This document shows, piece by piece, positions 1 through 12,700 of a stretch of DNA of 64,000 bases. How positions within the stretch are numbered: position 1 is the first letter of the stretch; every line of letters begins with the position of its first letter. The position numbers and the translations under genes were made by a program. The notes under the pieces were generated by a model, which made no database searches, was not told the DNA's origin, and worked only from the letters and a program-made list of their open reading frames with translations. Source of the stretch: Opeltia flavorubescens (Eukaryota > Ascomycota > Lecanoromycetes > Teloschistales > Teloschistaceae); contig KE546965.1 in NCBI GenBank assembly GCA_000442125.1, positions 1,054,001-1,118,000 on the forward strand. The letters are read 5' to 3'.

Positions 1-425
1 AGAGGCTGTCATTTGTCGGCTGAGCGATGTTTCCGTTGCTGGCATAGGCTTGCAGGCAAGGCAACAAATCTTCACCTTTCACCGACCTCCACGGCGTATG
101 ATGACTGCCGAATCTCATTCACGAGGCATCGTGCCTCCAATCCTTTCTATACTGTCAGTGGTTGCTGCACAGTCAAAACGCTCAACGAAATCGTGAACGT
201 TGGTCACCCAGGATACTTGATCAGCTGTGCCCTTCACCAATGTTGCTCCACTTGCCGAATTGATAGCTTTACTCTTCAACTGCATGCTTACGCTGGGCCG
301 CGATCCTCCGCCGCAGGACTAGCTGATCCTGCTGCATCTGCTCTCAATGAAGAACCTCACCCATTGCTTTCACCTTCACTCTTGTCCTCCGTTTCATCTC
401 CTTTTCTTCTCCGGTACCTGCAAAG
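1..425. other. upstream region, no convincing gene
   Basis: A frame stays open through much of this stretch but has no recognisable domain. It runs straight into the 5' part of the membrane-protein gene that begins at 426, so it most likely holds that gene's promoter and leader. The last 60 bases are pyrimidine-rich, as is common upstream of fungal start codons. Confidence 0.4.
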
Positions 426-2106
426 ATGGGCTCTATCGGTGATGTTACTTTTGATGTCTCACAATTTGGCGATTTTCCGGCCCTGATTCCACCGCCCGGG
501 GTGACTTCTCATTTCAAAGATCCTTACTCCCGAGGTCCCGATGTTGTGATAGCCTCGTCGATATGTCTGGCCTTGATGTTGTCCATGGTAATTCTGCGTT
601 TCTATACTAAACTTTTCATCAAGCGAATATGGGGACTGGATGATTGTGTGTACTCTTGTCCAGTTATCATGAAGCTGTCGCTGACATGAATAGATCTATG
701 CATCGTAGCTACGGTAGGTCATAACTACCAATCTCTCGGGGAAGATTCTGATTGTTTTGAGATCGGTGCGATAGGCTTTGCTGCTGTTTCTATATCATGT
801 GAGTATGGTATGCTCATCCACGTCTGACGCATGAGCTGACTCTTATAAAGTAGCTAAAAAGGCCGTCGGCCCCCATCAATGGAACGTCTCCGTTTCCCAT
901 TTCACAGATGATGTCATACGTGTAAGAACATACCTTATTTTCGCATCCCGGGAGGTTGATCATGATCACTAGATGTTTATCGTTGTTGATGTCATCTACT
1001 CCCCAGCCATTGTCATGGCCAAGCTGTCGCTTTTGTTCCTCTACCTGCAGATCTTCGGTCCAGACAGAAGAATGCGTTATGCCATCTATTTTGGCATAAT
1101 AACTGTGACTATCTGTTACACTGCTTTTTTCATTGCGTACTGCGTGCTCGCCATACCGCGACCGGGTGAGAGCCTAATAGGGGTGATGCTATCGAAAGAT
1201 GTGGCAAGTCTCCTCGACCTCGCCATTGCTCAAGGCGCTATCAATATTGCGAGTGACTTTTACATCTTCTTGCTGCCGATACCAGGTCTTGTACAGCTGC
1301 AAATGGGGACTAGGAAGAAATTTGGCATTGGCGCCATCTTTATGACAGGATCGTTGTACGTCAGGTTCCCAGAGCTGGTGGGTGAGGTATACTGACCAGT
1401 CACAGGGCTTGCCTTGCCAGTGTCATGGGTCTCTACTATCGAACCAAACTCAATCGCAATTCTGACGTGACGTGGCAGCTCGTAGATGTCTTAATATGGG
1501 TGTGAGTACAACTATGCGTACCATTTGAGTACGAAGAGCTTACTATTCTCCAGGGTGGTCGAATTGACGGTAGGCGTCATGTGCAGCTGCATGCCTGCAT
1601 TTGCTGGGTTCTTTCACCATTATTTGCCTTTACTAAGATCAATCGGTTCATTCTTCAGCTCACGAGCAAGACATTTCAGTTTCCTAAAGCTCTCCAGCAG
1701 AAACCGAGCATCGAGCGACGAAAAGAATTCAAACAGGCTTGCAACAAGCGACCTCAAGATGACTCTAGGAACGCAGATTGACGGACAAGGGCGGTTCCTC
1801 AATCCGACAAGTGTTTTCGCACGGGAAGAGGATTGGGAGAAACTTGGCCGAATGGCTCATAGACCCCCAGATCTACACCGAAAGCCTAGTGGAACTCGAA
1901 GAGAATGGCATGAGGGTATGGCGGAACTGAAGCGACAGTCACTTACCTCGCATCCGCCGTTATCTATGTCACGAAAGCCTTCAGTGAGGACGCAGGTCCG
2001 AAGCCTTTCAATCTTCGACGAGGAAAGAGGTATCTTTACGCAGGGAGTGAACGCCGTCGAGGGTGAATCTCTCACTTATCCACGACATAGCCCTGGATCG
2101 TTTTAG
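426..2106 (+). CDS. PTH11-like / fungal rhodopsin-domain integral membrane protein
   Basis: Spliced gene for a seven-helix fungal membrane protein of the PTH11/SAT4 'rhodopsin domain' family; such proteins sit in the plasma membrane and some sense surface or host cues. Exon 1 (426-645) gives an N-terminal outside segment, a first helix near residues 38-58 and the family turn GLDDYLC across the first junction. Introns with good ends are 646-693, one starting at 714, one at 799, one near 921-972, one at 1358-1408 and one at about 1501-1554. The exon at 973-1357 carries two or three helices and the family-like AKLSLLFLYLQIF. The last exon adds a final helix and a long Ser/Arg-rich cytoplasmic tail ending at 2106. 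The exact acceptor of the second intron (after 761 or after 774) is unclear. No G-protein or CFEM motif is seen. The frame looks intact. It stands alone at the edge of the gene desert. Confidence 0.85.
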
Positions 2107-5100
2107 GCGCTATTCCCCATCCAATCAATTGTGATTGACTTTACCATGACCTTGATTGGTGGAATGCTACCAATGTTATACTCGCCATAGTGAGATCTTC
2201 TATATCAGCTGTCGTAATGAACCTTTCATACTCGAGTATATGAAGTGGCACCAAGGACGTCACAAATTTTGCTTCTTCAATGAAAACCACCCATTCCTGT
2301 CTTTTGAATTTCGCAAGTTTCCCATAAACTGTGTTCATCGCCTCTCCCATCCAATCGTCATGCGACTTATTTTTTTGATGTTGCGTATCTTCCTCATTGT
2401 CATCATATATTCCACCTTCAGCAATCATCCGTATATCATCGTTCTTAATTCTCATTCCACTTCTGCCTTTGTCTCCGAAAAGCAGGGCAATCAATAATCC
2501 GACGAATACAACACACTATATATATTGCCGACCTTCCCTGGTCCTCTGGTTCTCTGGAGCATATACTGTCATTGTGATCTTTGCTACGACTTCTTTTCCA
2601 TTTCTTTTCTCGGTATAGACTTCCATAATCATCATCATCATCATTAACTGACACGACTGTCATCCGATCCCTTGATTTATCTCTAATCAAATATAAGGTG
2701 GTGCGCATCTCACGTTTGAATCTCTTACTTTACTCCGAGGAGACTCAAGCAGTGATGGTTGAAAAATCGCGCAGTGCACTGATCCAGGATTCATCTTCTA
2801 ATCTACTAGTTGCAATCCACTGCATTCTTCCATGCGAGGGTAAAATGCAGATGATACGCTCTATGCTACGAGACCAGATGTGATCCTACGGTCAATGGTC
2901 ATGGTCGAATCACTATCATATGGTACCACTAATCCGAAGGATAATCACGATCGTTGCTTCGAAATATGGTTGAGGCCATCCGTGTTGTTCGTTGTGTTTT
3001 GTTACTACACGAGCCATTTACTCACGATACAATTGTCCAAAGGAATGACGACACTCTGGCAATCCTGTTGGATCGCAAGCTGATACGATTGATTGGCTCC
3101 CTGATCCAACGACAGATACTCTGCCTCCTACTTATTGCACTTGTGGACTTTCCAACTGGAATTGGCCTCGCAATTTGATACTTGGATATCCGCAAAGGCA
3201 AAGGGATGGGTCCTCGAAGCCTCAGACAAGAGAAGCACGCGTTGGCCAATATATCATTTGCAATTTCGGCTTTCTTGATACACGTGAATGTATAGGTTTT
3301 CACCTTCGCTGATCGCTCAGATATTTTTATTCTTTGTCCATCCGGTAATTCACGACTGATGATCCCAGGATGCGCACGTGTCGATATTCATAAGCTTCTC
3401 GGCACACAGAGTCAAAAAGGTAAAAATTACGCGTGATAGCCTACGAGACCAGTACCGAAGCAAAAAGCTCCGGTGCGTGGAAGCTAGAGAGCCGAAATCC
3501 CGGTGGAGCCGTCAGCTCATGTAAATCGCAACGATGCGGCGACTGTGCATCAGAACAAGGCAAACCCAATTGGACCCAGGACTCATGTGCATCCTCAATC
3601 TTCAACAGTGGTTATGAATAGGTATTGTTAATAGCTCAATCCGCTATGAACGACGAAGAAACTCTCCGGTTCCAGGTCATCGAGATTGTTCCATCCTCCA
3701 CTGTTGATGATAAAGAATTAAGATTATTTGCTCTACACAGAAATTTCTGTTATCCATGACACACGCACCTTTACATCTTCGCTACAGACGTTCGACGGCC
3801 TTTTTTATCAGTACACGGTACTATGGCGGGCATTCAAAGGAAAGAAACCGATACCATGATGTCTGCATTGATGACTTTGTCACTGATCTATACAGAAATC
3901 TCGATATATGTACCTGTGTTTCTTGACGAATGGACGCTGTGCTACTTCAATGGTACTCTTATGTCATTCCAAGATCGCGTTCATATCTGGATCGATGACT
4001 TTAACCGAAATGCATTGGATCAGCAAGGATTTTGTACCACTTCTTTCACTCAAATTTATCGCATTTGATCAGAATACACAGCTACAACTTGAGAAACATT
4101 CAATTTACGTATAAAGAGAATTACCGCTGAAGATTCCTTGCTCGAACTTAGTCCTTGATCACCCTTACTCCACTGGGGCAGCTATCCATGGGCATGCCAA
4201 TGAGAACCGCTGAGTAACGGCATTAACCATTACTGTGTCACTGTTCCTAACCCTTTGCTATTTGCACCTTACTTGCTCTTCAAGACACTTAATGGCTTCC
4301 ATAAAGCTGTAGAAGAAAGGGTTCCAAGGAGAATCTCGATGAGTAATTCCATGATGTTCCAAACACAATGACGGAAAAGCAAAGAACCAACACAGTGGAG
4401 TTTGATTATTCGTCGCTTAATAACGAACCGAGATCGATGCTCGAAAAAAAGAAGATATAAATCCTTTGGCAGAGTATGACAGTGGACTCTTTATGGTAGA
4501 GCTAAGGCCATGTTGAAAGAGCAGGTGTATATATCTGGCATTTTATCTCTCTGTCGATGGCTTATCTCTCTATCCTATTTTTCTCCTGGTTCGTCCTCAG
4601 CACCATCTCTTATTTCAGCTATTGGAATCTAAACCAGCATCTCTGATACTACGAGACTTTACTATTGTAGCCCCCAAACATGCTACTTTGCATAGGCTCT
4701 ACGTTTCTTATGCCTCATTTTACAGTGACCCCACCATATCACACATATACAACCAAAAGAAGCAATAGCCGCCCAAGGCCCGGATCGGAGAAGAATAACC
4801 ACTTGAGTACAGTCGTTCGGGTCGCTGAAGAGGTATATACTTTATTCGCCTTTTCGGCTATTTTCCAACCACTGCGCAGGAAGAAGTGATTCTTGCGGAG
4901 ATGAAAGCGCGTTTTTATATATGGCTACAGGTCCTCCCCAATGGGCCGAAGCAGTACGATACGATGGGAAGGTCGACGGTACCCATGTGTCTGAAACCCG
5001 GAAAATAATAAACTGGCATCTTCGCTACCGGAGACTGCAATCACATATGTCAACGGCTTACCTGTGGAAACGAACTCGAGGCACGCCCCATTTGACCATG

Positions 5101-8100
5101 GAAGCTTCTCCACAGCTTGGATAAGGAGTGAGATAAATCTCACCAATCGGCTGGAAATACTTACGCCCGGAAATCTATCAAAGCTTCAAATTGTTCTTGA
5201 AGACAGCGTGATACCGCACGGTGTGATTACTGGAGTGCGTATTCAAACCAGATTCCAGTGATCAGCATCGAATATTTGAGGAAACGCTACTGCGGCTGAC
5301 TCTCTGATATCTTCGGGGCTGTAATAGATGTTATAGTAATGACAATGGTGGATTATAATTTTTATCCCTCTGATAAGAAGGTTAAAAGACCAGGGGATGA
5401 ATAATCCCAAACCCGACCGGGCACATAGCAGCCGAAGACTTGCGCCCATAGGAGTATATCTGCAACGAGAAGGCCTCACCTCAGTGAAGATGATAGCACA
5501 TCATTAGCAAGTACCTACGAGTCTCATTTTTGATCATACTTTGTGAGACTATTAATAATCATGAACTCTCACGGATTTGATCCTCTTTGCCTGTTTTAAG
5601 GGAGACCATCATGGTCGTCACGAAGAAGCCATCGGGGAGACAAATTTCTCATTTATATTTGCATGAATATTTGGTTGGGCACTCCAACATGTTGCGTCAC
5701 TCTTACGAATAATCAAGTCAGTTAGAGGCGACGATGACCTGGCCTTTAGGATTATGAAACACTATATGACATTTTACAAGCTGAGAAGAAACTCCGTCAC
5801 ATACTCTTCCTATGTAAAGATCTTACAACACGGAATGACGAAGGTGCTAGGTCTGGACATGACGAACACCAGTGCAACAAACAGTGGTAGAAATATCTCG
5901 GTTCAGTCAGTCAGCCAGAGAGCTAAATACGTGGTCTTTCATCGGTTAAAGAGTACAAGGCTCCGCACAAAGTGAGCAACGAGGATGATCAAGCTACTGT
6001 ATCATACGAGATGACTGGCGTAAGATTACGTTGATAATGCTTGTCTGAGGATTTTGTCCTCGATGACCACGATGAGTTCGACGAATCAGGCTTGAGGGTA
6101 TTTTCGTGCGGAGATCCCAGTATCCATATACCTACCACTTGTCCTCAGTGGCCCTGGCTGCATTGAAAACAACACACTTCGAAGCCGCACTTAGTCCTGG
6201 CAAGATAAACTTCGAAACTATTGTGCCTGCTTCTCCCTTCCTTCACCAAGTTTTACCATTTTTCTTTCCATAAACGCCGCGGTCGTCGCACTGTATGGTC
6301 CGCTGCAGTCAAAGTCAGTGGATATTTGCAAATCTAGGCCCGAATCTGGTACGACGATGAATATGTTAATGACATTCTGGACTGGGGCTGAAGAGTTTTG
6401 TCCGGTGAGTCTTGCATATGCCTAACGTACGCAATGAAATGTCATACGCCGTCAGTGTTTACGAAGAGTTATGATAGAGTGCTAGTGCACGGTCCGGCGA
6501 AGAACACCAATTATGAACACAGCACTGATCTCGGGAGCTGTCAAAATATAGCTTTTCCGACGATAAGAGATTCTTCCATGCAAGACGACTTTGGGTAGAA
6601 GAGAAAAGAGAATGATGATCAACTCTATATATATTTATACCCGCCAATTCAGATGCGTCATTCAAGAAAACAGTAAGGAGGTTGAGATATTCGATTCATC
6701 CCGTTCCTACTCCCAGCCTGCTCTCGAAGATCTATAGCTGACTTTCTTCGTCACCAGAGAGTCTATCTATCTATCATGTCATTAAACGGGAGAAATTACT
6801 ATAAAAGAAAAACTTGGTAGCTGGTTCAATGAAACTGCTGCCTCCCCTTAATCCTTTTCTGTGGCTGAGCCGTTGGCTGAGACAACTTCAAATTATATCT
6901 GGGAACGATAGAAAGTTTCTCTTTGATGCTGTTACATTGATCAACGCTAATGCTAATAGTGGCTCCTGCGCAGAAGTGGAGTAACCTGTCGAGCTCTTGA
7001 AGTATAACGGTCTCTCATATCTATCATACAGGACTTTCCTCTCTTGTTGATTTCGGTTGTTGTCTATATCAAAGTGCATCAAAAAACCGAATACCGGTCA
7101 TAATCTTCCCGGAAGCAGAATTCACGGGAAAGATTAAGATGGAATTACCCCGATTATATTCAATATGATGACTGGAACGCCTAGCTATTTAGGCCAATAT
7201 GTCTTTCCCTCAGACGTTATTCATCTTTGTCTTAGATGTATGCCTGATCCTCTACAATGCCACAAGTTTCACGATATAACCAGCATAAGAAATGACATTC
7301 CCTCCTTATTCCGCTGCAAAACCGAACGCGCAACGATTGTCAATCGTATACTCTACGGCGAAGAAGTTCTCAATGGTGATGGTGGTCAGCTACCTCCAGA
7401 AGCAGAGAAGATGAAAATGGACTTGCGGCAAAGCACCAAGGTATCTGTGTTTGTGGAGCCATTGGAAGATTCTACACGGACCTTCACTATATCATTCCCA
7501 TTTTGGATCTCACGATGTGGACTGAGTGAGATAGAACTCCAGCAGTCGAGCTACCTGTAATTGTTTGCGCTGGGATTATAAGGAAGAAAACTTGAGCGAA
7601 ACTACCATTTCAAATGTGTCGGGTGTTAAAGACGGAAATAGATTTGGTAACCTCATTGACTATCACTACAAGAAACCTTTCTCTTTCAACCGGCGAGATG
7701 TCAACTGTAGGTAAAGATGCCCCCGACAGAGAGAGAAACACAAAACTCAAAGACACCAGAGTAAGCAGCGCGCGATTCTGGGAACAACGACGGATTCCAT
7801 ACGTACATTAAAACTTCGGATATCGACACTTTTTTTCGTCTGTAGCTGACGGAATCCTTGGTCTCGCTCTAAATAAATCAGTTGAATACATTCGTTTTTA
7901 ACCACTTGGACGACTTTCTTATATATTGCACTGATATCAAGTATTGGCATATGGCTCGACCTGGTGAATACCTCGTGTTTATACTGGTCCAGCTGATCCT
8001 ACTGCTCCGAGACGACTTCGGAAATTTTGAACCTGCCACACCAGTCATGAAAATTGCTACCAGCAAAGCTAAATACAAACGCTTCTAGATTTCTATGATA

Positions 8101-9700
8101 TTGTCTGGTGATCATTCTGAAAGATACGAGATGTTCGTATGAGAGAAATTCAATGACCATATCATGCTCTGAACTCACAATTCGTCTTCATCGAATTGAA
8201 AATAGTACCATTTATCATAGATTATGTTCCACGGTATGCGAAGAGTCAGTATTCCAAGAAGCTTTAGATATGGCTTTGACGTCTCTACGTCCGAATCGAC
8301 AAGTACACAATATCTGGGCTATCTTGCCTTGGCTGACTACAAACTTTACGCTCTGTTCTTCCACTACAAAGGAACTCTTGATAAGGAATGAAAACAAGGA
8401 TGCTTTCATCCATGGGGTGAGATTTGGAAACACCTCATCAATTGATATGTAGAAATCACTTCGCCTTGACTGCTTTAAGTTGTCGAAAACTATATTTGTA
8501 CCCTGATTTCTAGACGACAAAAGCCTTTTTCCATAAGTACATCGGCTTGATTACAAAGGCCAAGGCTTGGCCATAATTTAAATTGGCTGATTGAACAGAT
8601 ACATAACAAGTCAACGGGCTCGTAGATTTTTCAATCAACTTCGAATGTTCGGTACGCTGGACTTCCAGGCTTTGCACTGGAGATTGGACAATGTGGATGA
8701 TGACAAGCTCTCTTCTAAACATCTCCACCATGTCTGCGCAATGTGTTTCACAATTTCGACAGGAGGAACCAAAGATCGTCTATGACGCTACACCGGCAGC
8801 CAAGCTTATCTATCATTCCGTCGACCAGCCGAGCAAGAGAGAAGGGCATATTTTGCGTCTGATCTCCACTATCGCAATGCAGGGATTTGACGTGTTCCTT
8901 TTATCAGAGACCTTTTCGTCGACGAAGATTCATCGCCTCAAGCTAAGAGCGCTTTCCAGACGATAATGTTCACCAAATTCTGCAGCAAGAATGTCGAGTA
9001 TTCACGGAAGGAGATCGAAGCCAAGATGAACTGATCTGATATAGATACATTATACCTACCCGCGAAACAAAACGCCCTTCTTCGTGAAGGCATGGATGAG
9101 CACATCTCCTCCACTAGTAGCCTCTAAAAAGCGTGCAAAATTCGCACATAGTCTTGGAGATCGTAAAATCGATCATTATTATTTCCTACGAACATATGAA
9201 GCTGAAGAAATCGATGACCTTGAAGACGAGGAAATTCATGACGGTGGAAGTCTCGAAGAGCCGCAGGATAATTGCAAGAATTTCCGAGTTTGTATATCCC
9301 GTGGCAGAAGAGACTTTGTGAAGTGACCTCTGGCTCACTGATTTTTGTTGCCTGGAACTTGAGTGCTAGGCTAGCTTAATATCTTACCGCGCTCTCTCAC
9401 GCCATCGCAATACCAGACAGAAGACATTCTTCTAGGAGATTTGGGATTCTTTCTCTACCACTACACGAGTTCAGTTTAGTAATTAACGGAGTAAAGGAAA
9501 TGTTGAAGCCATCAGAGCAGACTTTGCAGACATCGAATATCGTACGAAGGGATTAAAGTCTGTGGTCTTGGATCTCGAGGAAGTAGGGACAGTAAGTCGC
9601 TAGTCAGAAGATCTTTGAGAGAATGAGCCGGGTAGAGAACGGCTCGACTGATAGTCGCACTGATACGGTCCTTGAATTGACTTTGTAATGACGCCCTTCG
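2107..9700. other. gene desert, left part
   Basis: No gene can be supported over about 7.6 kb. The longest ATG-started frame is at 7165-7560 (+, 131 codons), which matches no family I recognise and has no clear intron signals; the other frames are shorter or start only at non-ATG codons. A short ATC-type microsatellite lies at about 2624-2645. The patchwork of 60-110 codon frames on both strands looks like decayed repeats and gene debris rather than live genes. Base composition is only mildly AT-rich by eye, unlike the block at 16.4-17.5 kb. Confidence 0.5.
7165..7560 (+). CDS. hypothetical open frame of unknown function
   Basis: A 131-codon frame starting at a true ATG; a second ATG follows directly. 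The predicted product has no signal peptide, no membrane helix and no motif I recognise. It contains a charged middle part around residues 70-95 and a Ser/Thr-rich end. It lies deep in the gene desert with no supported neighbour for kilobases, so it may be chance or a relic. It is listed only because it is the longest single ATG-started frame in the left part of the desert. Confidence 0.15.
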   Translation: MMTGTPSYLGQYVFPSDVIHLCLRCMPDPLQCHKFHDITSIRNDIPSLFRCKTERATIVNRILYGEEVLNGDGGQLPPEAEKMKMDLRQSTKVSVFVEPLEDSTRTFTISFPFWISRCGLSEIELQQSSYL

Positions 9701-12700
9701 CGAAATTTCAATAGATTTACAATGGTTACGAGGATATCCTAGAGCGAGCAACGGTCCCTGCAACTCGAATCCTCAGTGCGAAAGATCTTCTAACCCAATA
9801 ACCTTTATGATTGGCTCTCGCCACCGAATTCCCGACACTTTATGACTTCTACTTCACCTGACCTGAATCAAGTTTAATAGTCGATAAGAATTGCGAAAGA
9901 GGGGGTAATACTATATCGAGATTCTCAGAACACTATGGCGTGTTGGTGCATAGAGGAGTATTAAAATTGTAGTGTGTGGGATATTCTATGATTCATATCA
10001 CCACTCTCGCCTTGGCTGGAGACCGCGCGGATAAATTTGTCGCAATGATTGATCTGCGCTCTTGACTGGCACTTTTTCTCCCTCGGATCGAAATTCGGCA
10101 TCGAGACGACTGACTTCGCCAAGAGAAGGCCAAGGAGATGCAATTATGGGAGGGGAAATCAAGTGAAATCGATGCACAAATGGATCAGTGCGTTGGTATT
10201 CAAGATTGATCAAACATTCAAGTATATACCTGTCGAGGTTGCCCCTATATCCTCTTGGAAGCAGCCATTCAGGCTTTCATCAATATTAGCACTCTCTAGG
10301 AGATGAGACAAACAATTAGGGAAAAGACAACCACAGGCGCTGTTCTGGAAGTCGAAGAGTATGAGTTATACGGAGAGCGGATAATTTGATTTCTCATAAA
10401 CTAGCAACATTTATAGAGTCGCCGAAAGCGAAGATGCGAAACCCCCGATGCCGCGCCGTGGGGAAGCGGAATCTCAGCATTCCGCAAACAAGATCTCATA
10501 CTAAGAAATGGAACCTACGAGCAGAAGATCGAGCACTTCATAGAGTTGCTAACGCACCCATGGCTGCCTCTTCATCCCTTGCCCACGGGCTTCACGGGCA
10601 CGGTATTTGAGTATCCGCCGGCCTAGTAGGGTTATTGAAGCCCTTTACATCTCTAGAGGTAATTAATCTCGATGCGTTGACATTTTGAGTGCTCCCTTCC
10701 TCAAATGCCCCATGAATGGCGTCACATGGCGCGTCGGTCACACTTGGAGCATTTTGCAGCTAGATCGACCACCCGTATTTAATGATATCGGGTCTCGTGG
10801 TAAACGAGAAGCTCTTCGAACGATGATGTTGGAAGAGAAAGCATTGACATCAGCATGAGTCACGAATGTGAACAGTAAGCTGCTCTATACTCCTGACTAT
10901 TCCCAAATCACTCTATATTCAGATTTGAAATTTTTGTCTCAACTATTTCTATTTTCATTACATCCTTTTCTTGAAGTTCATTATTGAATTGCTCTTTCTA
11001 CCCTTAATTGTTAAAATCTGCTCTATGGAAAGCAGAAAGTCGATCATTCTAAATCAAAGATCTCTTTTCATTGAACCTCTATAATCGACTTACCTTCGAC
11101 AATGAAACGCGCACGGGCGTTGTCTCATACGGGGGCCAAGGGGGGATGTATCCAATCAATTTTCTGCCATAAATGTTCTCATTTGCCGCTTCTGATACGT
11201 CCACTCAAGAAATAGGAAGCAAAATGATCTTATACTTCTATGCTGAGACATTCTCCTTTATCTTCTCCGCAAAGAACTATCCCAAGACCTGCCGCATACC
11301 TACGTTGCTGCACCAAGGATCCTTTCGAATCTTGTCATCTCGGGGTTCTGCCTCAATCGAACTTCCAACACTCAATGAAAGGTTTCCAGCTAAAAAATAT
11401 ATACCGTAGTGGCCACAGCCTTAGCAATCAACGTTTGGCGGATATTGCAAAGTTGCACAAGACCGTAAAGCCTATGCAGATGACATAAGGCGTTATCGAA
11501 ATATCAGCCCAAGACTTAATGCATTCATTCTTGATCTTGGGGAGAAATGCAACAAACGAATGTGGAAGGATTTTGATGCAATGGTCGAACGACCATCTAA
11601 ATATTGTTCCAATTGATCGGGCACTAGCGCAGTTACTCTCAATTTGACGGCTGAAATATATATCATCCCGGCAAATGGAGCTGCCCCTCCGGTCACTTCC
11701 CTAATTATTCGTCTGGGCCAATTTGTTACAGCATACTATAGGGATCATTAACTCTTAATATCCGTCTACAGCGGCCACTCAGATGCTGGGAGTGCGTACC
11801 CCTGGGATAAATGTCCCTGGTTTGGCACCGTAGCAAACCAATCATCGAATCTGGTGGATTGGGCAATCTGTCGACCAATCGCAAATTCCGGCAACGCATC
11901 AAATCACTAAGATAGAAGAGCTAGCAACCAAGCGGACCAATGACGGAATGTTGCAACGCTCCTAGAAGCGAGGAAAGCACCTAAGACCCGAGACGAGATG
12001 ACTACAAAGGTGCCAAGGATAAACCTTTTATACGATAGCATTGCCTTAAGTATAGCCGATCATGAAGTTGATGAACGAATAGGGATTCTACCCCAAATCA
12101 ATGGAATCAAGAAATCTAACGATCGGGACACCTTTTGAACAATGAAGAAAAGCATCGATTTTGTTTAAGAGGTCGAAAAGAAATTTGAAAGATTTCCTGA
12201 AGATTTTTCCGGTCGTACCGAAATGAAGTTGTGGGGGTATGTTGTTTTGACGTTTGGCGTTTGGCGTCCGGAGTTAGGCGTCTGGAACATCCTAAACGCA
12301 CAACTCGCGCAAAGCTGGAATACACCTTGGAGACCCATACTTTGCAGAGAACCAGCCTCAGTATATTGTCGCACGATCCGGCAACTCAAGCCATGGCGAT
12401 TTGATTATATTATGTCCCATAAAAACGTCCAATATCTTGGAAGAAGGAGAACCAACTATGGAAGTTGAGTGAGCATTGATCCATGCCGTATACCAAATGA
12501 TCAAGCGATACAGGCTCAATAAGACGCCAACAGGGTCATCATCCAAGAGGTGAATATACTCACTCAACCTGACGTAGGTACTGGGGCTGCCGGATAGAGG
12601 CAATTTTATCGCGATCTGCCGCGGTACCTGGCTTTCGCATTCATATTCTCTAAATACGAAGCCAAAATCTACAGTGATGGAACGGCTATCCAACGAGGGA

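Noticed and set aside
1-486. 157-codon frame at the window start.
   Set aside because: It runs through the promoter and first exon of the membrane-protein gene in another phase.
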